Positions 39,333 through 50,599 of a stretch of DNA of 64,000 nucleotides are shown piece by piece. Location: assembly GCA_012295275.1 (NCBI GenBank), contig CM022672.1:14918625-14982624 (forward strand), given 5' to 3'. Numbering within the stretch: position 1 is the first letter of the stretch; every line of letters begins with the position of its first letter. A model generated the notes under the pieces. It had not been told where the DNA came from. It ran no database searches and was given only the letters and a program-made list of their open reading frames with translations. The position numbers were made by a program, and so were the translations under genes. The stretch is from Chrysomallon squamiferum. Its lineage: Eukaryota > Mollusca > Gastropoda > Neomphalida > Peltospiridae.

Positions 39333-42300
39333 TATTAAATTAATAATAATAATAATAATAATAATGTGATCAAATAACTTTAAGAAAAATAAATGAAACT
39401 TTCTATATGTTATTAAAAAAAAGGAGTATAATCACCTCCTCTCTTCAGGAATGATTCTGGCATGAAAGACAACAAGAGCTGAACATGAGCTGTAGCCTGC
39501 TGCACTTCCAGCTTGCGCAGTTCCATGTCAATTGTCTGAAAATACACCACACAATTAAAAATAAATGTGTGAAGCCACAGTTACAACAAAATTAACATTA
39601 TCAGTGGATGTAACTCCACGACTATAAGAATATTTGATAACTAAAACAATTTATGATGGCATGAATGTTATGATGATAGTAAATAATAATCATATGAGAG
39701 AGCTACAATATATTTTTGAGGACCAGAGAGAGATGTTAGTGAAGACTATCCTGAATGTTTAAGCAGAGTATAATATTAATGAGAACTCATCTTTCTTTTT
39801 CAGAATTAAAAAAAAACTGATATTAATGATCATGATGGCATTATGTTGTAACACAAAACAAAGCAAAGAAAGGGAATGGGTCTTTAGTATTAAACATAGA
39901 ATTAGTGTTAAATATTAAATATTATTAGTTAGATTACTAGACAAGAACATTAATAAAGATATAATTAAATTATATTATACAAATGTCAGTGTTAATTCAA
40001 GCATTTTTAGCAATACTAGACATTATTATATTTTTTAATATTACCAGAGCATTATTATATAATTATTTGTCTGATGTTACTGGAGCATTATTATTATTTT
40101 TGATATTACCAGAGCATTATTATACTATTACTGTTTTATATTAGTAAAACACTATTAAATTATTTTTTTATATTTCTAGAGCAATTTCATATTATTATTT
40201 TTTTTTTTTGTTAATATTATTAGAGCAGTATTTTATTATTTATTGATATTAGTTCAGTATCATATTCTTATTATTTTATATTAATAGAGCATTATTTTTG
40301 TTGAAAACTATTTCAATACATGCTACAGCATCGTAGTGATTAGTAAAATTTCAAGCATAATTAGAGATGTCAATGAAGTTAATTACCAAATACAAACATG
40401 TGTACATATCTTGTTTGCCCCAAAAAGCAATGTACATCATATTAAATAAGAATTTTATAACATAATACTAATCAGGTAATTAGTAATTTGTTAAAGTTTT
40501 TGTTATTTTTTTATTTTATTTAGTTTTGTTCAACAAATATGATTATTATTTATACATGTCTGTTGTTTACAGTCTATATCATCTTTCATTTTGCTATGAT
40601 TATTTTCCATTTATTTATAACAAATTTTTGTGCATCTGTATCTTATTTTAAGTAATAACAAAACTAATAAATAAAAAAGTCTGTTTAAAAAAGCTTAGCC
40701 CAGTCACCAGCTTCCTCTACCAATAAGCCCAAAATAATAAAAAAAAATTAAAGATGAAGAAGAAATGCCATCCAAAATGGTGTTAAATAAAAAAAAAGGG
40801 TATTCTCTTTGTCTTTCTTCCTTTTTACTATACAATTTGACATGTATTCTAAATCTAAAATAAATTAAAAAGTTATTTGTTTTCTGCCATTAAATTATTC
40901 AAAAAAATAGAAGTTGGATTAAGGAATTATGGGTGGGGATAAACTCTATACAATATGAATAACATTTAATAAATTCAAATACTGAAATATATTCATAACT
41001 AATTATTTAATTAAATAAGTATCTGTGTCGGACTTAAATTCTGAAGACCTGATATATCAAAAAATAATAATGATAACAAAACAATTATCAGAGAAAAATG
41101 TTTTAAATTCACTGGTGATACTTTTTATAAATTTTATAAGCTTTTTATAAGCTATTGATACATGGTTGTGTTTGCTTATTTCAATTGCCGTTTAATCTCT
41201 GGCAAGGTAAACTTTTAGAACACTTTAATGTTCACACATTATACAGAATTTTGTTCTCAAAATAGCTTATATTTAAAATCGTATAATAAAATAACCATAT
41301 CATAACTCAGAAATATTTTTTACTTATTAAAAACTGTACTTATCAAGTTACATATTTTATGTAACCTTACATTTCAGTGAAAATAAATATAAATTGAAAC
41401 AGAATATCCCCCAAAAGAACCAAAAGATGATGAAGCAGCAACAAAAAGGGGAGAAAAAAAAGAGACTGATAGTTAGGAGTGTAGATCTGAGTTATCATAC
41501 CCTATCATTCTTCTTCTGAACTGAAGCATGATCCTATAAAGAAGCCCAACAACTTAATTCTCATATAAGCACTCTGACTGGTTACTAGTAACAAACATGT
41601 CATTTTCATGCACACTGATTGGCTATGAATAACACAAATTCTGTTACAAGCACACTGATTAGCTATGAGTAAACACAAATTCTGTTATATACACACTGAT
41701 TGGCTATCCGTAACTTAACATCTGTTTCAGGCACACTGATTGGTTATCAACAATGCAAATTCTGTTATATACATAATAAATCATCAACAATACACAGATA
41801 ATTATATTTCACGGTTTTAATACTACAACTTACTCTCTTAGCTGTAATTAATTGTAATAAGTACAATTTGACATAAAACTACTTCAATTACATACGCTGT
41901 GATTGACTACTGTCAGTTATAAAGTGAATTCTATTGTATGATCAATGGTTGGCTAGTTAATACATTTTTTCCAAAACAAATGCCTAAATGGATGTGAATG
42001 AACAAGAAAAAGAAAGAAAGAAAAAAGCATATCAGCATTAATTTAAATTAATGCTAAAAGAAATATAGCCATGATGTGAGTGTTTGTGACCAAGTTTAGT
42101 AATAATCAATATAAAAAAATAAATTAAAAACCTATTTCAAACCCAGATTTTATAATTCAGTCATTTATTTATAATAAATTCTGAAATACAGTAAAGTAAA
42201 AATTATAAAATATATTTATTCGCCTTAATATTTTTTCTTTCTCATTCTTATATACTTTTTCTAATTGTTATCAAGAATAAAAATAATCTGTCACTTGTAA

Positions 42301-45300
42301 AATTTTGTCTTACAAAACAGGGCATTTGAAATATTGAATATTATTTTTTGTTAAACAATTCCATCAATCATTTTTGTTTATGTTATAAAAACCATCACAC
42401 TTACACTTTTATCTTTCGTCTTTACATTGGTCTCGGGACACTGATGTTAATGGTAAAATATCATATTATTCTGAGGATAAAGTTTTCTGCTACAAACCTT
42501 AGCATAAGCCTTTGTCTCAGCAAACTTCATTTTGAAGTCAAACATCTCCAGGTTTGGTGTAGTCTGGGCTTTCTGATCCGACTCCTGTTGCTTGCTCAAC
42601 AATTCACGATTTGTTTCCTGCATACAACAAAATAGTAAAATTTTAGTCCATTGCCTGCTTATTTTACTCATTATTATTTATTTTAGGAATACTGACAAAA
42701 ATAAAAAAAAAAAAAAAAAAAAAAAAATATGTATGAGTAAAATTTATATCTTAACACTGATTATTTTTACCTTTTAATTAATTGTTTGTTTCATAAATAC
42801 AATGTAATTGACAATAAAATAACAGATGGAAATTAAACATTTTTGAAAAAAAAATAAAAATAATAATAATAATAAAAAAAAGTTACAGATTTCTGGACAG
42901 AGCTGTTTCTTGGATAATGGTAAAATTTAAGAAATAATTTTTAAATTAAGATAATATATTTTGTTACCTGGAGATGTGCCACTAGTTCACGGAACTTGTT
43001 TATAGTTCCTTCATAATCAGAACAGGTTTCCATTGTTGCATCAAGCTTTCTTTGCAGCTGTCAGTAAAATATTTAGCAATATATTAAAAAAAATTCAAAT
43101 CAATAAATACATTTTAAAAAAAAATGAAAACAAACAAAAACATTTTTAAAACTAATATAAAAAGTTAAATATTGGATAATGCTGACTATAAAAAAATAAA
43201 AAATGAAAAAATAATGGAAAATAAAGATAATATAGTAGTGCCTTCTCTAGTCTTGGATTGTAGTTACTCAGACATCATCATCAAGGTTTCAGACTAATGT
43301 TTAAAAAGTTAATAGTAGGTGAAACATTATGGCTTATCTTTAGCTAGTATGTTATGTTCAGATGACTTATCAATGGTGCCAAAAAGGTTAATAAAGGATT
43401 TTCAATATATCTGATACAAAATTATTTGTTAATTACTATCAACTACAGAAAGTGAATTTATTTACAATTCCAGTGATATAAAAGTAATAACAGTGATAAT
43501 AAAAATAACGATAATAATTAAATATATTAATAATCATAATAAATAACAGTGACATTATAACAATGACAATAATAATAAATAATAATAACAGTAACACAAT
43601 AACAAAAGCAAGAATAAAAATAACTGTAATAATTAAATATATCAATAATAATAATAAATAACTTACAGTAATATAATATTAAAAATTAAAACTCTAATAT
43701 ATATTGTTAATAAAAAAATAACAATAAGAAGAATAATAAATAAATTTAATAAAGAACAGAAGACAATTAATTACCTCAGTAACTCTGACATTTGCCATGT
43801 CAACTTCCTCTCTTAACTCCAGTTCTGTTTCTCTGGCATTCTCTTGCATCTCTTCATTCATCTCATTCAAAGCTTCCTGTTAAAATGTTGTGTAAGTCTA
43901 ATACTTCAATAGAAATACTAGTGAGAAAAGATGACAACAAATATTTAAATTTAAAATGGACACAATTTTGGAATTAAGTAAAATAGACTGGAAGAACATT
44001 TTTGAAAAAGATCATCCTAAAAACTCTATATGATACCAATCTCAAATATATAAATTAATGTTCATGCATATTAATGTTAAGAGGGAGAAAAAAAAAATGA
44101 TATGAAAAATTTAAAACATGATTGAAATATTTTCCAAAATAAAGAATAACTGCTGAATTTGGTAAAGTATAATCTGATTTTCTTTATGTTTACAACAAGT
44201 CAAAGTTAAAACCTTTTATTAACAAACACTTTCAGTTTGATAAAATATGGTATTTATTTATGTATCACTTAAAGATTAATTTGGAACTGAATGAAGAAAA
44301 TTGAAGCTTTAGAACAAGATGTTTGACTTAAATGCACGTTCTGTATATAAAATAAAAACATACAAGAACTGAATTCTCCTCTCTAAGTTCTGCCAGTTTG
44401 TCTTCCAGTTCGAGATTTCTCTCTGTCAGTTTCTCCACCATCTCTTCAGCCCCCAGAGCAGAATCAACCTACAACAAATTCAAATGTTGTTATTTTATTA
44501 CATTTGCTGACAGTTTTAACATAGAAAGCATTGATAATTTATCTCTGTTCTGAAATGAAAAAAAAACACAAAACAAGACATTATTTATTTAATGTGAAAC
44601 ATTTTATGAACTTTCTATAAGTAATAGTTAATTCTGGAATGTATGCAGTATAGAGATGAGATGATCTAGTTTGTTGCTCTACTTTGATGTTACGATGGAT
44701 TCACTGAACTCCCTACTAACAATAAATTTCTTACATGGAACAAGAAGTATAAAATTATGTTTCTCGATGAAATAAAAATATCTGATGTTTACCTGTTCTT
44801 TCAGTTCAAATATCTGGTTCTGCAACTCTGTGACTTGAGCCTGGAGACTGGTCTTGTCTTTCTTCAGAGCTGTTACCTCGGTAACCAGTTTCTCGTTCTG
44901 CTTAGACAGTTTGGCGGCATCGTGTTTTTCCTGATTTGTCAAATCTCGCAGCCTGGAATCAGAAATAAGTATATCATTAGGAATATAATATCAAGAATAA
45001 AGAGTATTATATATATTATGAGGTGTTTTGGGTTTTGGAGCATATTATCAGGAATAAAATTTGTTATCAGAAACATTATATAACCAGGAATGAAGAATAC
45101 AACATATCAACACGAATAAAGTGTGTTATCAGACACAATATATGATCAGGAATATAATATGTTATCAAATACACAATTTATCATCAGGTATAAAATGTGT
45201 TACTGGACACAATATATAATCAGGAATAAAATTTATCAAAGTACAGAATATCATCAAGATTAAAGTGTCTTATCAAGTACGCAATGTCATCAGAAATAAA

Positions 45301-46009
45301 GCTGTTATCAGATGCAACAGTAATCAGGAATAAAGTGTGTTAATAAGTACATAATATATTATCAGGAATAAAGTTTGTTAACAAGAACACAATGTATAAT
45401 CAGGAATAAAGTGTTTTCAAGTACACAAAATAGCATCAGGAATAAACTGTGTTATTTAGTACACAATATATATTCATGAATAAAGTATGTGATTGGAAAT
45501 TCAATATATATCGTCAGCAACATAGTCAGTTAATGTAATCTAGGATCTGACTGTGTATTACTGGGTATTCGATGCATTATCATGGAATATAATCAGGAAC
45601 AAATAAAATTACTGCAAACAGAATACATTAAGAAGTCAGTAAAGAATAAACATAATTTGTTTTAACACCCATATGTTCAGTCTGGTGTTTTTTTTAAATT
45701 ATACCCATATGTTCATCTTACTTGATGAGTGCATCCTTCAGTCTCTCATTCTGCTGTTCTAGTTGTTTCTGTTCAAATGAAGCTGCAACTCCTTCAGTAC
45801 CTGAAAATTTGGATTTTATTTATTATTTTTAACTGTAATATTATTATCAGAAGATATTTTTTTAACAGGCAGCATTTAAGCATATGATTTTGATTCACAT
45901 GAATCTGAAATGTATGATATGCATATTCTGAAAGGTAAACAAAAGAACACCTTTGTGGTTGAATAAATATTTTAATTATTCCAATAACATACTTTATATC
46001 TTATTTTAC

Positions 46010-46060
<51 letters not shown>

Positions 46061-49000
46061 TAAAACGAGTATGAAGTATGAAATAGCAATAATTAAATAT
46101 ATATATATATATATAGGTAGGTAGGTATGATTGTATATGTGTGTGTGTGTGTGTTTGTATGTATGTATGTATGTATGTATGTTCTATTTAGATGAAACAA
46201 TTTTAAGAAGTTAGTTCAGTGTTTTATTTAAAAATAAAGCTGACAAATGCTGAGAATATTTTGATTAGTGATACTGCTAAAATTTAATACAGGTGAAACA
46301 AATGGAGATGAAATTACATGATACAGAGCTATGAGACATCAAAAATCAGTGATACGATACCGAACAAAATGTTTGCTATACTGACAGGTACCTTTTTCTG
46401 AAATCTCTGATCTGAGTATTTCAAGATCTAGTGTAATTTCCTCAACTTTTTCCTTTAGAGAATCTACTTCAGCCTGCAAACCCTCAGCCTATAAATATAG
46501 CAATGTATTGTGTAAAAATGTTTTTCAAATTAAATAGTTTTTGAAAAACAGAAGCCAATACACATTACATTTTATTTCAGAATCTGAAAATGCTCTTTCT
46601 ATTTCACAATATCAAAATATGTATTGACAATAGCATTTTTTTGTGTTTTTTTTTGTCTTGTAAACTATTTATTTTATTTTGTTTTGTTTTTATAAAAATA
46701 CAGATATATTCAGCAGTTTTACAATCATTTACTCACTCTTGCTCATTTACTGTCATTATCTGAAATGTAAGTGAGGTTGTTGACATATCAATATTTCTAC
46801 GTAAAAACAAAACAACAGGGAAAATGACTTGTTCCATAAAGAAATGATGTGCATTTGAAATGTACTTAAACTATTTGCTTAAAATTCATATTTTTAAAAT
46901 TTTTCCTTATCTAACATCCATATGATTATTTAAAAAAATATGAACAAAATATTAAAGTCAATAGAATAATTTTTAAAAATCTCTGAGATGTTGAAAATGA
47001 AAACTCACTTTCTCCTCTGCCATTTCTTTGTCTAGAGTTGCAATCTCAATCATCTCAGATACATCAGACATTTCTTCTTTGTAGCTTTCAAAAGCATCAG
47101 CAATTTCTTTCTTTTCCTGTTGAACATAATAAATCCTTTAAATTAATCTGTTTAACAATATTCTACAGTACTAAGTGTTATATATGACTCAAAAAACAAA
47201 CAAAAAAACAACAAAAAGAAATGTATTTTTATATATAAATAAATAAATAAAAAAAAAAAAAAATTACCAAAGAGTCTCTGTTTAAGAAATGAAAAAATAA
47301 TTATATAAAAATAATATATAAATAATATATATATATATATATATATATATGGCTTATATACAAAATGGGTTACTATCCAACAAGTTACTGGACCCACATT
47401 ATATCACAATAACTATGAAAGAATAAAAGCCACATGATACCATGATAATTATTGTTACTGTATGGATAGGTAATAAAAAAATAAAATAAAAAATAAAAGA
47501 ATGAATGAAAGCTAATTTATAATGTTTTATCTTAATTCATATTACTGTAAGAAGTGCTAGGTTGGAATTTTTCTGCATGTACACACACTGAATGATAATC
47601 AAAATAGGTTTTTAAGCTGGTAAAACTAAGAACTTACATTTTGCAGAGCTAACAGTTGTTTTTGTAACTCACTGTGCATCTCAGTCATTTTAGTCTTGTA
47701 TTCTTGGAGCTGGAAAGAGGAAATTTAACACACTGAATATTAAGCAGTAAATAACATCTCAATATTTTACTTATTAAACTTTTTTAAATTATAGTCAGAC
47801 TCAACCACTGAGCTGAGTGATGATGTTTTGCTAAAAATAACTCCAGACACAATAGAATATATATAAATTGAAAAAATATATGTATTAAATAATTTAAATG
47901 TTGTAAAAAAAAAAATAATAATAAAAAAAAAAAAAAATAATAATAATAATAAATAAAAAAAATAAAGTAAAAAAAAAGAAGAACAAAATAACATTTACTT
48001 AACAACAGAAAAAGATGTATCTATACCTGCTGCAGCTGAATTTTGACTTTTTCAAACTCTTTCAGTTTAATTTTGTCTTCAGCTCTCTTGAATTTCAAAG
48101 TCTCCAGCTTCTCATTCAGATCTTTAATCTCTGCATTCAGCCCTGATATCTCTTGTTGCTGATGAAGACTCATTTCATCCATAGACTTGCTCATGGCAGC
48201 TGGGTTGGTCCAAGAACTCATTTGCTGACTGGCGGTCAGGTCAGTTTTGGAAGAAGATTCTGAAGAAAGGTCACTCTTTGATGAAGAGAGGTCATTTTTG
48301 GAAGATGTCTAAAAATAAAAACAGTAATAAATAAGTATTTATTTGAAAAAAAAATAAAAAAGAAGAAGAAGAAGAAAATCTGAACAAGATAATGATGTAT
48401 GATTGATCTTCCTGAAAAAAAAATAAAATAAAAAAGCCAGATTAAAAAAAGAGTATTATAAAATTTTACCATAATTATCAGATAAGTTATTGCTTTTAAC
48501 AATAAAGTCTTAATTCTATAAATGACAAATTAATTCTCCACCAATAATTCATATAAAAAAAAACCTGAAAAAAAACAATCGTTCATTTGTAAATACATAA
48601 TATATAAAACAGAATCTGATATTACTAATCCTGATGAATCCTTTGATGGGAATTGATTCTTTGAACCAGAAATGAGCTATGAAGCAGGTATTTACACAGA
48701 CCTTGCTTGACTGTAATGAGTGGACTGGTAACTTTGAATGCTGTTTGGCTGGGGTTGCTGGTTCTTTATCTTTGTCATCCACTGGTGTTGACTCTTTGCT
48801 CCTCGGAAGTCTGGATTTTGCAGGAGTAGGAGCACCTTCAGAAACTTTCTTAGGAGTGGGTGGTGTACCTCCTGATTCAGCAAGATTTTCATTACCTTGG
48901 GAGGAAAAATATTTAAAAGAAATTTGAATTATTAATTAGTCAAATGAACATTATAAAGAGTGTACTGTCTTTTTTAAAAAATGGCTATTTTATGTTTATA

Positions 49001-49910
49001 AAAAATTAAAAAAAAAATTTAAGAAAATATATACTTACTTTTGCCAACATAACTTGGAGGTCTAATTCCAGATTTTCTAACAGGTTGGGTTTTCTGATCA
49101 CCCCCTGCTGTTGGGTGACTGGTCTGTTTGGCAGGAGTAGAAGCTACATCCAGAACAGATTTTGAATCCCCAGAATCACCAATAGGAGTTATCTGAAAAT
49201 TACACATCAAATATAGAAATAATCTTACATATTAGTCTGTGATGAGCTAATTATTAGCTTTAAAAATAGCTAAAATATAATAATTATATAATTATAATTA
49301 AAAAAATAAAATTAATATTATTTCAATCCTGATAAACAGTTTTACTAACCTGTGACTGTCTGACAAATATGCCATGACCATCAGGACATGAAAAGTAAGT
49401 TTTACCCTGAACTGTGCCATTATTTTTACCAACAGGATCATCAAGAATAACTCCAATCCATTTTCCTGAGAAAAAATAAAAAAAAAAAAAGAAAAAGAAA
49501 TTATGACTGATAATAATCAAAAATGTATCAAATAAAAATGTGATGGATGAGTAGAATCTAAAAGATAAAATCATAAATAAAAACACATTTTTAAAAAATA
49601 AATTATCTGCTAAATTAGGTAAAAAATCTACTTTTCACTATAAAGGAAATTTATACAACAACAATAGAAAAAAGAAAGAAAGAAATATTTGGATGAACTC
49701 TGCATCTTGGAAAAACATTTAAATATAAACAGACTCTTGTTAAAAGTAAATTTTCACTAAATGAGAAATGTAAAAAAAAATTAACTGCAGTCTAATGCAC
49801 CTACCATTAGAAAATAGAGTGGTTCCAACATAGGCTACTGTTCCAACATGTCCTTTACCAATTACTTCAACTCGGGTGCCAACTTTTGTTGTTTTAGGAG
49901 AGTCAGCCAT
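21060..49910 (-). CDS. DCTN1: Dynactin subunit 1 (p150-Glued), complete coding region
   Basis: Thirty-four exons join in phase to 1312 residues (human 1278). In transcript order: 49910–49805, 49465–49350, 49192–49039, 48895–48702, 48308–48027, 47709–47638, 47116–47009, 46488–46392, 45800–45722, 44952–44793, 44468–44364, 43876–43775, 43057–42968, 42617–42498, 39535–39436, 39170–39085, 38402–38275, 37639–37525, 37090–37037, 36405–36274, 35842–35759, 35221–35159, 34735–34633, 30740–30641, 30106–30013, 29604–29476, 28730–28588, 28066–27924, 24079–24003, 23517–23446, 23155–23000, 22537–22388, 21958–21869, 21194–21060. Residues 1–74 form the CAP-Gly domain ([15 protein letters not shown]), which binds microtubule and EB1 tails. 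About 75–280 are Ser/Thr/Pro/Lys-rich. About 280–590 form coiled coil 1 ([12 protein letters not shown]), followed by a globular region ([23 protein letters not shown]) and coiled coil 2 (about 950–1090). The C terminus carries RTDFATFP. Dynactin is the dynein activator and cargo adaptor. Confidence 0.96.
21191..21740. repeat. 27-bp minisatellite abutting the last DCTN1 acceptor
   Basis: About 20 degenerate units of the type ACCTGAAATCAATACATAAA. Four central units are spaced exactly 27 bp apart (CCTGAA at 21321, 21348, 21375, 21402). On the minus (coding) strand each unit carries TTTCAGG, a copy of the real acceptor TTTCAG|GTT at 21197–21192. The array starts at the exon edge and extends into the intron. 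Because 27 is a multiple of three, it gives a long artefactual open frame with a nine-residue period. Confidence 0.85.
23870..23923. repeat. Inverted repeat around an AT microsatellite
   Basis: AATGCCACTTCA (23870–23881) faces TGAAGTGACATT (23912–23923), 11 of 12 complementary, flanking an (AT)n run. It is a small potential cruciform 80 bp upstream (in transcript sense) of a DCTN1 exon. Confidence 0.6.
24080..27923 (-). other. Large DCTN1 intron (about 3.8 kb)
   Basis: Lies between the coiled-coil-2 exon (28066–27924) and the exon at 24079–24003. It is AT-rich with a CT run (25111–25157), poly-A/T runs, and AAT or AAAT arrays (26990–27110, 27180–27305). No coding exon or transposon ORF was recognised. 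Confidence 0.7.
28096..28248. repeat. Short tandem repeat of about 59 bp next to a DCTN1 acceptor
   Basis: About 2.6 units starting at 28097, 28156 and 28214 share TAGAAAT, ATTATAATCTAAACATTTTA and an AAT run. The array begins 30 bp upstream, in transcript sense, of the exon starting at 28066. Confidence 0.75.
28379..28424. repeat. AAT microsatellite in DCTN1 intron
   Basis: An uninterrupted AAT trinucleotide run between the exons at 28066 and 28588. Confidence 0.9.
29157..29365. repeat. 209-bp polypurine (GA)n tract with a G-run, DCTN1 intron
   Basis: A continuous purine tract of GA repeats interrupted by a 12-base G-run and GGGA-type variants. It lies between the DCTN1 exons at 28730 and 29476. 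In the transcript it is a long CU-rich tract. Long Ser/Leu or Arg/Glu frames in it on both strands are artefacts. Confidence 0.95.
30428..30495 (-). pseudogene. Relic copy of the DCTN1 exon at 24079–24003
   Basis: This intronic stretch matches the real exon and its donor flank at about 23979–24052. Shared blocks on the plus strand are CACTGCTTTACTT and GAGAATCATTAGCTTGTCCT. On the minus strand it would read [15 protein letters not shown]-stop, against [13 protein letters not shown] in the real exon. It lies about 6.4 kb upstream of the native exon in transcript order. Phase and the acceptor side are not preserved, so it is a dead duplicate. Confidence 0.75.
31126..31346. repeat. Two-copy tandem duplication of about 113 bp
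   Basis: 31126–31238 and 31239–31346 share GCATTCAC or ACATTCAC starts, the block TTAAGC(A/G)TAAGAA, CCATATCCCCACATACACTACCCC against CCATTTCCCC...ACACTACCCC, and CTTTCTTGT ends. They are diverged but colinear. Confidence 0.75.
31753..31806. repeat. (TAAAA)n pentanucleotide array
   Basis: About ten TAAAA units in a DCTN1 intron, flanked by TAAG and TAAA repeats. Confidence 0.9.
36736..36870. repeat. AAT/AAAT microsatellite in DCTN1 intron
   Basis: AAT repeats pass into AAAT and AATA variants. The poly-Ile/Tyr open frame on the minus strand is an artefact of it. Confidence 0.9.
37676..37702. repeat. Poly-A run near a DCTN1 acceptor
   Basis: 27 consecutive A on the plus strand (poly-U in the transcript) about 35 bp upstream of the acceptor of exon 37639–37525. 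It may serve as an extended pyrimidine tract, because that exon's acceptor (TTTGAAG) is otherwise weak. Confidence 0.8.
38379..38810. repeat. Tandem copies of a DCTN1 acceptor plus exon start
   Basis: The real boundary (TGAATACGATCAGTGACGTC / AAACTGAAACATACAGG, 38380–38417) is followed by degenerate copies at about 38491–38521, 38561–38595, 38702–38733 and 38777–38807. Each keeps, on the minus strand, a TTCAG-like acceptor and about 24 nt of the exon start (TTTGACGT..CTGATCGTATTCA). Spacing varies between about 70 and 140 bp, with A-rich filler. Confidence 0.85.
39286..39363. repeat. CA and AAT microsatellites in DCTN1 intron
   Basis: A CA run (39291–39325) and an AAT run (about 39340–39363) lie in the short intron between exons 39535–39436 and 39170–39085. 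Confidence 0.9.
40012..40300. repeat. Degenerate minisatellite of about 35 bp in DCTN1 intron
   Basis: Recurrent ATTA(C/T)CAGAGCATTATTAT-like units, with GAGC or a variant near 40047, 40083, 40112, 40179, 40223 and 40287. About eight units, strongly diverged. Confidence 0.65.
41501..41533 (-). other. Possible 33-nt alternative microexon of DCTN1
   Basis: On the minus strand, TTCTTTATAG precedes 33 nt that translate without a stop ([11 protein letters not shown]), followed by GTATGA. It lies in the intron between exons 42617–42498 (phase-0 end, FAETKAYAK) and 39535–39436 (phase-0 start, TIDMELRK), so inclusion would add 11 residues in frame. The human junction reads directly across (AHAKAIEMELR), so skipping is the conserved form. 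Microexon status is inference. Confidence 0.4.
41569..41790. repeat. Minisatellite of 40–41 bp carrying GATTGGCT motifs
   Basis: Units of the type GCACACTGATTGGCTAT start at about 41569, 41610, 41650, 41691 and 41731, with a partial sixth and more diverged traces to about 41950. The inverted CCAAT-box core ATTGG is repeated. The array starts about 35 bp upstream, in transcript sense, of the candidate microexon. Confidence 0.8.
42701..42727. repeat. Poly-A run in DCTN1 intron
   Basis: A run of 27 A (poly-U in the DCTN1 transcript), about 85 bp upstream, in transcript sense, of exon 42617–42498. Confidence 0.85.
44957..45540. repeat. Minisatellite of about 36 bp abutting a DCTN1 acceptor
   Basis: About 14 units of the type GTGTTATCA(G)..ACACAATATAT(A)ATCAGGAATAAA fill the intron from the acceptor of exon 44952–44793 to near 45540. 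The acceptor flank itself (plus strand CTGGAATCAGAAATAAG) resembles the repeat core ATCAGGAATAAAG, so the array appears to have grown from the splice-site side. Confidence 0.8.
46014..46180. repeat. AT, TG and TATG microsatellites in DCTN1 intron
   Basis: AT dinucleotide runs at 46014–46047 and 46101–46116, GGTA repeats, a TG run and TATG repeats to about 46180. Confidence 0.9.
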
Positions 49911-49924
49911 GACTCAGGAGTCAC
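49911..49924 (-). other. DCTN1 5' leader segment upstream of the start codon
   Basis: On the minus strand, TTTCAG is followed by 14 nt (GTGACTCCTGAGTC) and then ATGGCTGAC. The ATG opens the CAP-Gly reading frame ([13 protein letters not shown]). The acceptor just upstream shows that at least one non-coding exon exists. Confidence 0.75.
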
Positions 49925-49928
49925 CTGA

Positions 49929-49975
49929 AATATATATATATATATATATATACAACAGAAATAACAATTTGAATA

Positions 49976-50050
<75 letters not shown>
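49929..50050. repeat. AT and long TG microsatellites at the DCTN1 5' intron acceptor
   Basis: An AT run (49929–49951) is followed by a TG run of about 37 units (49977–50050). In the DCTN1 transcript this puts a long CA-repeat then an AU-repeat immediately before the acceptor of the start-codon exon. Confidence 0.95.
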
Positions 50051-50053
<3 letters not shown>

Positions 50054-50599
50054 ATAACAGTTCACATAATTTTATAAAAACAGTTAGAATTAGGCTTAGG
50101 CTGTCAAACTGCTATTCACAATTTCAGTGAATGTCTGATGGTGATAATATGCATTTGTTTGTTACACTCACAGTCGCAAATATGCAAACAGATATAATAT
50201 TCACAGTAGAACATAACATATTTCTAATCTATGGTTATATTAAATCATATATATATGGTTTAGAACCTAACATCAATGACTAATGAGAAAGGAATCCAGC
50301 AACTCGATTAGCTGCAAAGGATCTTTGACATCCTTCGGTAGCAAAAAAACAACAACCGCAAAAGAAAAACACAACATTTGATACATCAACAGTTGTGTAC
50401 TAGCAGGATCGAGATATAGGAATACCGAGACAAATGTGACAAAACTATTATATTAATATTAAAATAAAATCTTTACAATTACAACCAGTGCTTCTTGAAG
50501 TTCGTCCTTTTCGGTCTTTTGTCAACATTAATATACTAATTATTTCTATTTTATAATGGGCCAGTTAGATAAAAAGGTATATACTAATATGTTTTAATG

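Noticed and set aside
47767-48005. Hydrophobic minus-strand frames as small membrane proteins
   Set aside because: They translate A/T-rich intron next to real DCTN1 exons; Phe/Ile/Tyr content comes from TTT/ATT runs.
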